Source: Rubrivivax sp.
GTDB lineage: Bacteria > Pseudomonadota > Gammaproteobacteria > Burkholderiales > Burkholderiaceae_C
Assembly (NCBI GenBank): GCA_027484825.1
Contig: JAIXSE010000003.1
Span: 38,852 to 102,851 of the forward strand
Direction: 5' to 3'
Length of the DNA stretch: 64,000 nucleotides
The translations under genes were made by a program, and so were the position numbers. The notes under the pieces are model-generated. The model was not told the DNA's origin. It searched no databases and was given only the letters and a program-made list of their open reading frames with translations. Below, piece by piece: positions 8,834 through 16,923 of the stretch (its first letter is position 1; every line of letters starts with the position of its first letter).

Positions 8834-11122
8834 TTGAACGACTGCCTGTTTGACCGAGGCCTGGCCCCGGTTCGTCCCTTCCTGGCCGCTGTCCGTCCCG
8901 CACTGCCGGCCCGTCCCATGGTCTGGCACGCCTTCTGCACGCCCGCCCTGCTGGCGGCGCTCGGTGTGCTGGTGCTGGCCACCACCGCCGCGCCCGGCGT
9001 CCAGGCGCAGGAGATCCCTGGCGCTCCCGGCACGGAGGCGCCTTCCCGGCGCCTGGACCGCGTGGAGATCGCCGGTCGCCCGCAGAGCGATACCGACCTG
9101 CGTCGTCGCGCCTCTGTCGCCAAGCAGATCTATGGCCGCGATGAGCTGGACAAGTTCGGCGACACCAATGTGGCCGATGTGCTCAAGCGCCTGCCCGGCG
9201 TGAGCGTGGCCGATGGCTCGCCGCGGATGCGGGGCCTGGGCTCGGGCTACACGCTGATCCTGATCAATGGCGATCCGGCGCCCCCCGGGTTCAAGCTAGA
9301 CCAGCTGGATCCGTCGCAGGTCGAGCGCATCGAGGTGACCAAAGGCCCGACCGCCGACCAGAGCGCCCAGGCCGTGGCCGGCGCCATCAACATCATTCTC
9401 AAGGAAGCGCCCCGCGTCAGCCAGCGCGACCTGCGGGTGGGGATGAACTACAACATCGAGCATCCGGTCCCCAATGCCACCTTCACCTTCGGCGAGAAGG
9501 TCGGGCCGGTGTCGCTGTCGCTGCCCTTGTCGGGCTTCCAGTGGCTGGCGCGCAGCACGGTCAATGCGTCCCGCCCGGGGACCGATGCGAACGACCAGCC
9601 GGTGGTGGCGTCCCAGCATGGCTTTCAATACAACCACGGGCACGGCTTCAACAGTGCCCCGCGGGTGAACTGGCGCATCAGCGACGATCAGAGCCTGAGC
9701 GTCCAGGGCTTTGCGCAAAAGGGCTGGTGGACCACCGACATCCGCACCACGCCGGATGGCGTCTACAAGACGCCGCGCCTCGATCAGAACTCCGACAACG
9801 ACGGCACCTGGCAGATGCTGCGCGGCAATCTGCAGTGGAACGACCGCTTCAGCGACAGCCAGAAGATGGAGCTCAAGGCCGGTATCCAGGACGCTCGCGC
9901 CACCTTCAACAACCACACCGAAGATCCGCTGCTGCCCATCGACGCGCTGGGCAGCAACCAGGACCGCAGCTACACCCAGGCCGGCAAATACAGCCACCTG
10001 CTCGGGGACGAGCACACGGTGACGGTCGGCTGGGACCTCGAGTGGCGTCGCCGGACGGAGAGCCGCACCACGCTGGTGAATGGGCAGCCGCAGCTGGCGG
10101 TGCTCAACGGCGAAGCCTTCAATGCCCGCATCCAGCGCCAGGCCTTCTTCATCCAGGACGACTGGGAGATCAGCCCGCAGTGGTCAACCTACTTCGGCCT
10201 GCGCCAGGAACGCATCGTCAGCACCAGCCAGGGCGTGGGTGTCGAGGCCCGCAATGTCAGCAGCGTGCTGACGCCGCTGTGGCACCTCAACTACAAGATC
10301 GACCCCAAGGGCAAGGACATGATCCGGGGCAGCCTCACCCGCAGCTACAAGGCGCCGGAGCTGACCCAGCTGATGGGGCGCTACACCCTCAACAGCAAGT
10401 ACCAGGTCGAGACCGAGGCCAACGATGAGCTGTCGCCGGACCGCGTCGGCAACCCGGCGCTCAAGCCGGAGCTGGCCACCGGGCTGGATGTGGCCTATGA
10501 GCATTACCTGGGCGGGGGCGGGCTGTTCAGCCTGGGCTTCTTCCACCGGCACATCAGCAACCTGATCCGCAATGTGACCACCCTGGACCCGGCCACGCCG
10601 CTGGTGCCGGTGCCGCGCTACGTGCTGCGGCCCACCAACTTCTCCAGCGCCCAGACCTCGGGCGTCGAGATGGAGCTCAAGGGCCGGGCCGGGGAGTTGC
10701 TGCCCTCGCTGTTCAGTCCCAAGACGGCTTTGAATCTGCGCAGCTCGCTGAGTGTGTACCGCTCCAAGGTGAAGGCGGTGAACGGGCCGGACAATCGGCT
10801 GGACCAGCAGCAGCCCTGGATGGGAAGCCTGGGCTTCGACTACCGCCTGAGCAGCCTGCCGCTGCTCACCGGTGCGAATCTGAGCTTCACGCCCGGTTAT
10901 GAGACCCGCCAGACCGATCGGCAGACGCTGGAGAGTTCCCGCACGCGGCAATTGGACGTCTTCGCACAATGGACGTTCTCCCCCAGGACATCGCTGCGCG
11001 TCTCGGCCAATAATCTGGCCCCGCTCAGCACCCGGGCGCTGACCACCGTGGGCAGCGACTACGGGGATGTGGAGCGCCGCTCGCGCGCCTCGCTGGGGGT
11101 GACGCTGGACATGAAGCTCTGA
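8834..11122 (+). CDS. TonB-dependent outer membrane receptor
   Basis: A 762-residue protein. A signal peptide (core LLAALGVLVLATTAAP, likely cleavage after VQA) is followed by a TonB-box-like stretch RLDRVEIAG. A plug domain comes next (VADVLKRLPGVSVADG, MRGLGSGYTLILINGDP, IEVTKGPTADQSAQAVAGAINIIL, split here by other residues), then a beta-barrel ending in a hydrophobic strand with C-terminal MKL. I use TTG 8834 because GGAG sits six bases upstream; ATG 8918 gives a more ordinary signal-peptide length but has no ribosome binding site. The family imports siderophores, cobalamin, sugars or other large solutes using proton-motive force. No Fur box or ligand-specific partner is visible, so the substrate is unknown. 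Confidence 0.9.
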   Translation: MNDCLFDRGLAPVRPFLAAVRPALPARPMVWHAFCTPALLAALGVLVLATTAAPGVQAQEIPGAPGTEAPSRRLDRVEIAGRPQSDTDLRRRASVAKQIYGRDELDKFGDTNVADVLKRLPGVSVADGSPRMRGLGSGYTLILINGDPAPPGFKLDQLDPSQVERIEVTKGPTADQSAQAVAGAINIILKEAPRVSQRDLRVGMNYNIEHPVPNATFTFGEKVGPVSLSLPLSGFQWLARSTVNASRPGTDANDQPVVASQHGFQYNHGHGFNSAPRVNWRISDDQSLSVQGFAQKGWWTTDIRTTPDGVYKTPRLDQNSDNDGTWQMLRGNLQWNDRFSDSQKMELKAGIQDARATFNNHTEDPLLPIDALGSNQDRSYTQAGKYSHLLGDEHTVTVGWDLEWRRRTESRTTLVNGQPQLAVLNGEAFNARIQRQAFFIQDDWEISPQWSTYFGLRQERIVSTSQGVGVEARNVSSVLTPLWHLNYKIDPKGKDMIRGSLTRSYKAPELTQLMGRYTLNSKYQVETEANDELSPDRVGNPALKPELATGLDVAYEHYLGGGGLFSLGFFHRHISNLIRNVTTLDPATPLVPVPRYVLRPTNFSSAQTSGVEMELKGRAGELLPSLFSPKTALNLRSSLSVYRSKVKAVNGPDNRLDQQQPWMGSLGFDYRLSSLPLLTGANLSFTPGYETRQTDRQTLESSRTRQLDVFAQWTFSPRTSLRVSANNLAPLSTRALTTVGSDYGDVERRSRASLGVTLDMKL

Positions 11123-11161
11123 GTCTTCGCACACACGTTCTACGCAAGGGATGATCCGCCG

Positions 11162-12244
11162 ATGCAGGCATTGCAGATTGTGGCTGGCCCCAAGGCCCGG
11201 GCGCGGCTGCGCGAACGGGGCCTGAGGGCTTCGGATGTTCATGTGGTGCCTGGCGCCGCGGGCGGGCCCAAGGGGCTGATCCTCAATCCGCTGGACCAGT
11301 TCCTGTTCGGCGAGTTCCTGCCCTCCGGCGGTCAGCCGGTGCATCTGCTGGGGGCCTCCATCGGCGCCTGGCGCATGGCCACCGCCTGCGTGGCGCGCAG
11401 CGCGGCGGAGAACCACGCCGAGTTCCAGCGGCTGGCCCATGACTATGCCCACCAGACCTACGATGCGCTGCCGGGCCGCCCGCCGCTGCCCAGCACCGTG
11501 TCGCGGCAGTTCCTCTCCAAGCTGGAAGAAGTGTTCGGCGGGCGCGAGGCGCTGGTGTTGAACCATCCGCAGTACCGGCTGCATGTGTTCACCTCCCGCG
11601 GTCGGCATCTGCTGGGACGGGAGAGCCGCTGGCGCACGCCGCTGGGGTATCTGGGGGCATTCGCGACCAATGCCGTGTCCCGCCGGGCCATGGGCAGCTG
11701 GCTGGAGCGGGTGGTGTTCTCGGACCCGCGCGCGCCGCTGCCGATGCCGCTGCATGACTTCCGCAGCCGGCAGGTGGCGCTGGAGGCGCGCAACCTGCTG
11801 CCCAGCGTGCTGGCGAGCTGCTCGATCCCGTTCTGGCTGCTGGCGGTGCATGACATCGCCGGTGCGCCGGCCGGTGCCTACTGGGATGGCGGCATCACCG
11901 ACTACCACCTGCATCTGAACTATGCCGCCATGGTGGGGGACGGGCTGGTGCTGTACCCCCACTTCCAGCGTCAAGTCATTCCGGGATGGCTGGACAAGGC
12001 GCTGCGCCATCGGCATCGGCCCAGCGCCTTCCTGGACAACGTGGTGCTGCTGACGCCGCATCCCGACTGGGTCAAGACGCTGCCCAACGGCAAGCTGCCG
12101 GACCGCAACGATTTCAAGTTGTACGGCGAGGATGTGGGCGCCCGCGCCCGCGACTGGCTCCGGGCCGTGCAGGAGGCGCAGCGGCTGCGGGAGGAGTTCG
12201 AGGCTGCCTGCCAGCGGTCCAGCCTGGAGGTGGAGCCGCTCTGA
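11162..12244 (+). CDS. Patatin-like phospholipase family protein
   Basis: A 360-residue protein with a patatin catalytic dyad. An oxyanion-hole-like glycine-rich loop GAAGGPKG is at residues 31-38, the nucleophile elbow GASIG has Ser66, and Asp242 lies in the YWDGGITDY segment that matches the D-G-G/A motif. There is no signal peptide, so the protein is probably cytoplasmic or membrane-associated. The family hydrolyses acyl esters of lipids. It lies 39 bp after the TonB receptor and may share its transcript, although a link between the two is not evident. Confidence 0.85.
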   Translation: MQALQIVAGPKARARLRERGLRASDVHVVPGAAGGPKGLILNPLDQFLFGEFLPSGGQPVHLLGASIGAWRMATACVARSAAENHAEFQRLAHDYAHQTYDALPGRPPLPSTVSRQFLSKLEEVFGGREALVLNHPQYRLHVFTSRGRHLLGRESRWRTPLGYLGAFATNAVSRRAMGSWLERVVFSDPRAPLPMPLHDFRSRQVALEARNLLPSVLASCSIPFWLLAVHDIAGAPAGAYWDGGITDYHLHLNYAAMVGDGLVLYPHFQRQVIPGWLDKALRHRHRPSAFLDNVVLLTPHPDWVKTLPNGKLPDRNDFKLYGEDVGARARDWLRAVQEAQRLREEFEAACQRSSLEVEPL

Positions 12245-12357
12245 CGGTTTTGCTGGGGCACGGCTGTGGCGCCAGGGCCCGCTCGGTTATCATTGGCGTC
12301 ATGCGGCTCCGACGTCAGGGGCCCCTCTCAACAAGGACCGGGAAAGGCGCATTGGTT

Positions 12358-12396
12358 ATGACACCGCGAACTACGACCTCCACCTCGAAGGTTTAG
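12358..12396 (+). CDS. Thr-rich leader peptide of thrS attenuator
   Basis: A 12-codon frame reads [16 protein letters not shown], with five Thr codons of twelve, four of them within codons 5-9. A purine-rich GGAAAGG lies about ten bases upstream. It ends 53 bases before the left arm of a strong terminator, which itself lies 18 bases before thrS. This is the layout of classical ribosome-mediated attenuators, in which stalling at codons for scarce charged Thr-tRNA allows read-through. A possible -10 box, TATCAT, is at 12289-12294. The peptide is too short for most gene finders. Translation and function are inferred. Confidence 0.75.
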   Translation: MTPRTTTSTSKV

Positions 12397-12399
12397 TCG

Positions 12400-12478
12400 G
12401 CCGCGGCTCGTTCACGTCTTTCAAGTTGCCCCTCGGGCAGCCCCCCAGAAAAAGCGCGGCAAGTGGCCGCGCTTTTTT
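12400..12478 (+). promoter_or_regulatory. Attenuator of thrS: antiterminator segment and rho-independent terminator
   Basis: The terminator has left arm AAAAAGCGCGGC (12449-12460), a 5-base loop and right arm GCCGCGC followed by six T (12466-12478). The segment GCCGCG at 12400-12405, just after the leader stop codon, is identical to the right arm core and can pair instead with CGCGGC at 12455-12460, forming an antiterminator. The leader-coding segment CCGCG (12364-12368) can in turn pair with CGCGG at 12402-12406. A ribosome stalled on the Thr codons would cover the first segment and free the antiterminator. This is the three-way competition expected of amino-acid attenuation. Confidence 0.75.
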
Positions 12479-12496
12479 GTTTTCTGGAGCAATTTC

Positions 12497-14416
12497 ATGA
12501 TTTCCATCCAACTGCCTGACGGTTCCAAACGCGAGTTCCCCCAACCGGTCACCGTCGCGGAAGTGGCGGCCTCCATCGGCACGGGTCTGGCCAAGGCGGC
12601 CCTGGCCGGCCGTGTCGGCGCGGGCGAGGACGCCAAGCTGGTGGACACCAGCTACCTGATCGACCGCGATATGCCGCTGGCCATCGTGACCGAGAAGGAC
12701 CCCGACGGCCTGGAAGTGATCCGTCACTCGACCGCCCACCTGCTGGCCTACGCCGTCAAGGAACTGTTCCCCGAGGCCCAGGTCACCATCGGCCCGGTCA
12801 TCGAGAACGGCTTCTACTACGACTTCTCCTACAAGCGTCCGTTCACGCCCGACGACCTGGCGGCCATCGAAGCCAAGATGGCCGAGCTGGCCAAGAAGGA
12901 CGAGAAGGTGGTGCGCTCGGTGCTGCCGCGTGACGAGGCCGTCAGCTACTTCAAGGGCATCGGCGAGGCCTACAAGGCCGAGATCATCTCCAGCATTCCG
13001 GCCAATGAAGATGTGTCGCTGTATGCCGAAGGCGGCTTCACCGACCTCTGCCGCGGCCCCCACGTACCCTCCACCGGCAAGCTCAAGCACTTCAAGCTGA
13101 TGAAGGTGGCCGGCGCCTACTGGCGCGGGGACCATCGCAATGAACAGCTGCAGCGCATCTACGGCACGGCCTGGGCCACCAAGGACGACCTGCAGGCCTA
13201 CCTGCGCATGCTGGAAGAGGCCGAAAAGCGCGACCACCGCAAGATCGGCAAGGACCTGGACCTGTTCCACATCGACGAGCATGCGCCCGGCGTGGTCTTC
13301 TGGCATCCCAAGGGCTGGACGGTCTGGCAGGAGGTGGAGCAGTACATGCGCCGCGTCTACCGTGACAACGGCTATCAGGAGGTCAAGGGCCCGCAGTTGC
13401 TGGACAAGTCACTGTGGGAAGCCACCGGCCACTGGGACAAGTACCGCGACAACATGTTCACGACGGAATCGGAAAAGCGTGACTACGCGCTCAAGCCGAT
13501 GAACTGTCCCGGCCACATCCTGATCTTCAAGCACGGCATCAAGAGCTACCGCGACCTGCCGCTGCGCTTCGGTGAGTTCGGCCAGTGCCACCGCAACGAG
13601 CCCACCGGCGGCCTGCACGGCATCATGCGGGTGCGCGGCTTCACTCAGGACGACGGCCACATCTTCTGCACCGAAGACCAGATCCTGGCCGAATGCGTGG
13701 CCTACACCGCGCTGCTGCAGAAGGTCTACAAGGACTTCGGCTTCACCGACATCATCTACAAGGTCGCGACCCGCCCCGAGGCCCGCATCGGTTCGGATGA
13801 GGTCTGGGACAAGGCCGAGTTCGCCCTGATGGAGTCGCTGCGCGCCTCCGGCGTGGAGTTCATCATCGCCCCCGGCGACGGCGCCTTCTACGGCCCGAAG
13901 ATCGAATACACCCTGAAGGACGCCATCGGCCGTCAGTGGCAATGTGGCACCATGCAGGTCGATTTCTCGATGCCCGGACGCCTGGGCGCCGATTACGTGG
14001 CCGAGGACGGCGAGCGTCACACCCCGGTGATGTTGCACCGTGCCATCGTCGGTTCGCTGGAGCGCTTTATCGGGATCCTGATCGAACAGCATGCCGGCGC
14101 ACTGCCGGTTTGGCTGGCGCCAACCCAGGTGGTTGTGGCCAATATCACTGATGCGCAAGCGGATTACGTCAGTGAAATTGTGAAAACGCTGCAAAAACAA
14201 GGGGTTAGGGTCCAGGCCGATTTGCGGAACGAAAAGATCACGTATAAAATCCGTGAGCATTCCCTGCAAAAGACTCCGTTCATCCTCGTCGTCGGCGACA
14301 AAGAGAAGGCGAACGGGGCTGTTGCAGTGCGCGCCCGTGGCAACCAGGACCTGGGGGTGATGTCGCTGGAAGACTTCGCTGCAAAGCTGTCTTCCACCAT
14401 CGCTGAGAAGGCCTGA
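12497..14416 (+). CDS. thrS: Threonyl-tRNA synthetase
   Basis: A 639-residue class II aminoacyl-tRNA synthetase of full length. In order it has an N-terminal TGS domain (residues 1-60, [20 protein letters not shown]), the editing domain with the [16 protein letters not shown] motif, and the catalytic core with the zinc Cys in [13 protein letters not shown]. Class II motif 2 is [19 protein letters not shown], motif 3 is [14 protein letters not shown], and a C-terminal anticodon-binding domain completes the protein. It charges tRNA-Thr and clears mischarged Ser. ATG 12497 follows TGGAGCAA at a suitable spacing. It heads the translation gene cluster and lies behind the attenuator described at 12358-12478. 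Confidence 0.98.
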   Translation: MISIQLPDGSKREFPQPVTVAEVAASIGTGLAKAALAGRVGAGEDAKLVDTSYLIDRDMPLAIVTEKDPDGLEVIRHSTAHLLAYAVKELFPEAQVTIGPVIENGFYYDFSYKRPFTPDDLAAIEAKMAELAKKDEKVVRSVLPRDEAVSYFKGIGEAYKAEIISSIPANEDVSLYAEGGFTDLCRGPHVPSTGKLKHFKLMKVAGAYWRGDHRNEQLQRIYGTAWATKDDLQAYLRMLEEAEKRDHRKIGKDLDLFHIDEHAPGVVFWHPKGWTVWQEVEQYMRRVYRDNGYQEVKGPQLLDKSLWEATGHWDKYRDNMFTTESEKRDYALKPMNCPGHILIFKHGIKSYRDLPLRFGEFGQCHRNEPTGGLHGIMRVRGFTQDDGHIFCTEDQILAECVAYTALLQKVYKDFGFTDIIYKVATRPEARIGSDEVWDKAEFALMESLRASGVEFIIAPGDGAFYGPKIEYTLKDAIGRQWQCGTMQVDFSMPGRLGADYVAEDGERHTPVMLHRAIVGSLERFIGILIEQHAGALPVWLAPTQVVVANITDAQADYVSEIVKTLQKQGVRVQADLRNEKITYKIREHSLQKTPFILVVGDKEKANGAVAVRARGNQDLGVMSLEDFAAKLSSTIAEKA

Positions 14417-14482
14417 GTCGGGCGCGCTTTGCTTTTTGTTGATCATCCGGGCCCCGCCAAGGCTCGCTGAAAGGTAACCACC

Positions 14483-15031
14483 ATCGCTACTTTTGCTGAC
14501 CGTCGTGCGATTCCCGAGCGTAAGCATCGGCTGAACCGTGAAATCCTCGCCCCCGAAGTCCGTCTGAATGGTCCTGAGAACGAGCCCATCGGCATCGTGA
14601 GCATTCAGGAAGCGCTTCGCATGGCTGGTGAACTGGACGTGGACCTGGTCGAAATTGCCGCCACCGCCAATCCGCCGGTGTGCCGGCTGATGGACTACGG
14701 CAAGTTCAAGTACCAGGAGCAGAAGCGCGCTGCGGAAGCCAAGTCGAAGCAGAAAGTCATCGAAGTCAAGGAAGTCAAATTCCGTCCGGGCACGGACGAA
14801 GGCGACTACCAGATCAAGATGCGCAATCTGCGCCGCTTCATTGCTGAAGACGGTGACAAGGGCAAGGTCACGCTGCGTTACCGCGGCCGCGAGATCACCC
14901 ACCAGGACATCGGCATGCGCATGCTCGAGCGCATCCGTGATGAACTGGCGGATGTGGCGGTGGTGGAGCACATGCCCAAGCTCGAAGGCCGTCAGATGAT
15001 CATGGTGCTGGCGCCCAAGAAGCGCTCGTAA
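14483..15031 (+). CDS. infC: Translation initiation factor IF-3, ATC start codon
   Basis: A 182-residue protein close to the E. coli length of 180. The start is a rare ATC codon at 14483, preceded by AAGG with an 8-base spacer; it yields (M)[17 protein letters not shown], the normal betaproteobacterial IF-3 beginning. The first ATG/GTG alternatives lie 38 or more codons inside the conserved N-terminal domain. The linker-flanking segments [11 protein letters not shown] and the C-terminal [19 protein letters not shown] are characteristic. IF-3 blocks 50S joining and rejects non-standard start codons, so the unusual start is the known basis of its own feedback control (AUU in E. coli). Confidence 0.95.
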   Translation: MATFADRRAIPERKHRLNREILAPEVRLNGPENEPIGIVSIQEALRMAGELDVDLVEIAATANPPVCRLMDYGKFKYQEQKRAAEAKSKQKVIEVKEVKFRPGTDEGDYQIKMRNLRRFIAEDGDKGKVTLRYRGREITHQDIGMRMLERIRDELADVAVVEHMPKLEGRQMIMVLAPKKRS

Positions 15032-15044
15032 GCATCCCGCGTTC

Positions 15045-15079
15045 AGCCCGTCGATCTGGTCGTCGGCGGGCTTATTAGT
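15045..15079 (+). terminator. Hairpin in the infC-rpmI gap
   Basis: AGCCCG (15045-15050) pairs with CGGGCT (15067-15072), with further pairing inside the loop (TCGA against TCG), and is followed by TTATTAGT. It could end part of the infC transcripts or belong to the leader through which L20 represses rpmI-rplT in other proteobacteria. The remainder of the 118-bp gap is only a leader with a strong ribosome binding site, AAGGAG, before rpmI. Confidence 0.45.
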
Positions 15080-15149
15080 CTCCTTCAGGCCATCAAGTGC
15101 AGCGGTTTCCCCGAGGCCGCCTGGAGGGACGCATTTCTAAGGAGCAGTC

Positions 15150-15353
15150 ATGCCCAAAATGAAGACCAAGAGCAGCGCGAAGAAGCGTTTTCGCGTTCGT
15201 CCGGGTGGTACCGTCAAGCGCGGTCAGGCGTTCAAGCGCCACATCCTGACCAAGAAGACCACGAAGAACAAGCGTCAGCTCCGCGGCGCCGCGAACGTGC
15301 ATGAGACCAACATGGGCCACATCGCTGCGATGTTGCCTTTCGCTGGTCTGTAA
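15150..15353 (+). CDS. rpmI: 50S ribosomal protein L35
   Basis: A 67-residue, strongly basic protein beginning [16 protein letters not shown], followed by the L35 signature [16 protein letters not shown]. It lies in the large ribosomal subunit. AAGGAG sits six bases before the ATG. It is followed after 26 bp by rplT, the usual pair, and the two are known to be co-regulated by L20 binding to mRNA. Confidence 0.98.
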   Translation: MPKMKTKSSAKKRFRVRPGGTVKRGQAFKRHILTKKTTKNKRQLRGAANVHETNMGHIAAMLPFAGL

Positions 15354-15379
15354 TCCAGCTGTAGAGAAGGAGATACAAC

Positions 15380-15736
15380 ATGCCTCGCGTCAAACGTGGT
15401 GTTACCGCACGTGCTCGTCACAAGAAGGTCCTGGCTCTGGCCAAGGGCTTCCGTGGTCGTCGTAAGAACGTCTTCCGCATCGCCAAACAGGCGGTGATGA
15501 AGGCGGGCCAATACGCCTACCGTGACCGTCGTGCCAAGAAGCGCGTGTTCCGCCAGCTGTGGATTGCCCGTATCAATGCGGCAAGCCGTGGCCTGGGTCT
15601 GAGCTACAGCAAGTTCGTGGCTGGCCTGAAGAAGGCCCAGATCGACATCGACCGCAAGGTCCTGGCTGATCTCGCCGTCAACGATCCTGCTGGTTTTGCC
15701 AGCATCTTCGCCAAGGTGAAGGCCGCTCTCGCTTAA
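15380..15736 (+). CDS. rplT: 50S ribosomal protein L20
   Basis: A 118-residue basic protein with the L20 signature: N-terminal [17 protein letters not shown], the long helix [20 protein letters not shown], and a globular C-terminus containing [20 protein letters not shown]. It is an early 50S assembly protein and a translational repressor of its own operon in E. coli. The ribosome binding site is AAGGAG at a spacing of about seven bases. Two hairpins follow before pheS. Confidence 0.98.
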   Translation: MPRVKRGVTARARHKKVLALAKGFRGRRKNVFRIAKQAVMKAGQYAYRDRRAKKRVFRQLWIARINAASRGLGLSYSKFVAGLKKAQIDIDRKVLADLAVNDPAGFASIFAKVKAALA

Positions 15737-15774
15737 TTGCCGCACGCTGCCTGCGCAAGCAGGTGGCCGTGGCA

Positions 15775-15836
15775 GCCTCGGTTCGCCGAGGCGCCCTTTT
15801 CAAAGGCCGACACCTCGGTGTTCGGCCTTTTCTTAT
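15775..15836 (+). terminator. Two consecutive hairpins between rplT and pheS
   Basis: The first is GCCTCGG-TTCG-CCGAGGC (15775-15792), a 7-bp stem with a UUCG tetraloop followed by GCCCTTTTC. The second pairs AAAGGCCGA (15802-15810) with TCGGCCTTT (15822-15830), with inner CACC/GGTG pairing, and ends in TTTCTTATT. Together they form a strong rho-independent terminator 30 bp before pheS. Enteric pheS is attenuated by a Phe-rich leader peptide; I found no Phe-rich frame here, so simple termination or partial read-through is more likely. Confidence 0.75.
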
Positions 15837-15864
15837 TGTCAGTTCCGAATTGAGTCGCCCCGCG

Positions 15865-16902
15865 ATGAACGATCTCGATCAATTGCTGCAACAGGCCAGT
15901 GGTGAATTTGCCGCTGCCGCCACCCCCGCCGACCTGGAAAACGCCAAAGCCCGCTTCCTGGGCAAGTCCGGCCAGGTGACCGAGCTGATGAAGGGGCTGA
16001 GCAGCCTGCCGGTTGAAGAGAAAAAAACGCGTGGCGCGCAGATCAACCAGATCAAGCAAGGCATTGAAGCGGCCCTGACCGCCCGCCGTCAGGCGCTGGC
16101 CGATGCCGAACTTGAGAAGCAGCTCAAGGCCGAAGCCCTGGACGTGACCCTGCCGGGCCGCCAGCGTGGTACTGGGGGTCTGCATCCCATCACCCGCGCC
16201 ATGGAGCGCATCGAAGCGATCTTCGGTTCGATGGGATTCGACGTGGCCGACGGCCCCGAGATCGAGAACGACTGGTTCAACTTCACCGCGCTCAACACGC
16301 CGGCCGATCACCCGGCCCGCTCGATGCACGACACCTTCTATGTCGAGAACGGTTTTGTGCTGCGCACCCACACCAGCCCCATGCAGATCCGCTATGCGGT
16401 GCAGCATGTGAAGAAGCATCGCGCGCTGATCGATGCGGGCCAGCCCATGCCCGAAATCCGCGTGATCGCGCCGGGACGCACCTACCGGGTGGACAGCGAC
16501 GCCACCCACTCCCCCATGTTCCACCAGGTCGAAGGCCTGTGGGTGGGCGAGAACATCAGCTTCAAGGATCTGAAGTCGGTCTACGTGAACTTCATGCAGC
16601 AGTTCTTCGAGACGACCGACATGGAGATCCGCTTCCGCCCCAGCTATTTCCCTTTCACCGAACCCAGCGCCGAAATCGACATGATGTTCGGCTCCGGTCC
16701 GCTCAAGGGCCGCTGGCTGGAGGTGTCCGGTTCCGGCCAGGTGCATCCGCAGGTCATCCGCAACATGGGCCTGGATCCTGAGCGCTATATCGGCTTTGCC
16801 TTTGGCTCGGGCATCGACCGTCTGGCGATGCTGCGTTATGGGGTGAACGACCTGCGCCTGTTCTTTGATGGCGATCTGCGTTTCCTGTCGCAATTCAAGT
16901 AA
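15865..16902 (+). CDS. pheS: Phenylalanyl-tRNA synthetase alpha subunit
   Basis: A 345-residue class II synthetase subunit. Residues 1-90 form the N-terminal coiled-coil that contacts tRNA ([15 protein letters not shown]). The catalytic domain has motif 1 around [19 protein letters not shown], motif 2 with [22 protein letters not shown], and motif 3 with [20 protein letters not shown] 15865 is chosen because it gives the standard N-terminus; the frame continues upstream into the terminator region. The ribosome binding site is weak. PheS joins PheT as an alpha2-beta2 enzyme charging tRNA-Phe; the genes are 21 bp apart. Confidence 0.97.
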   Translation: MNDLDQLLQQASGEFAAAATPADLENAKARFLGKSGQVTELMKGLSSLPVEEKKTRGAQINQIKQGIEAALTARRQALADAELEKQLKAEALDVTLPGRQRGTGGLHPITRAMERIEAIFGSMGFDVADGPEIENDWFNFTALNTPADHPARSMHDTFYVENGFVLRTHTSPMQIRYAVQHVKKHRALIDAGQPMPEIRVIAPGRTYRVDSDATHSPMFHQVEGLWVGENISFKDLKSVYVNFMQQFFETTDMEIRFRPSYFPFTEPSAEIDMMFGSGPLKGRWLEVSGSGQVHPQVIRNMGLDPERYIGFAFGSGIDRLAMLRYGVNDLRLFFDGDLRFLSQFK

Positions 16903-16923
16903 AAAAGCCCGAAAGACATCGAC

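Noticed and set aside
15737..15864. Phe-rich leader peptide before pheS
   Set aside because: Enteric pheS has one, so I searched all frames; the only open frames have single Phe codons and no start with a ribosome binding site.
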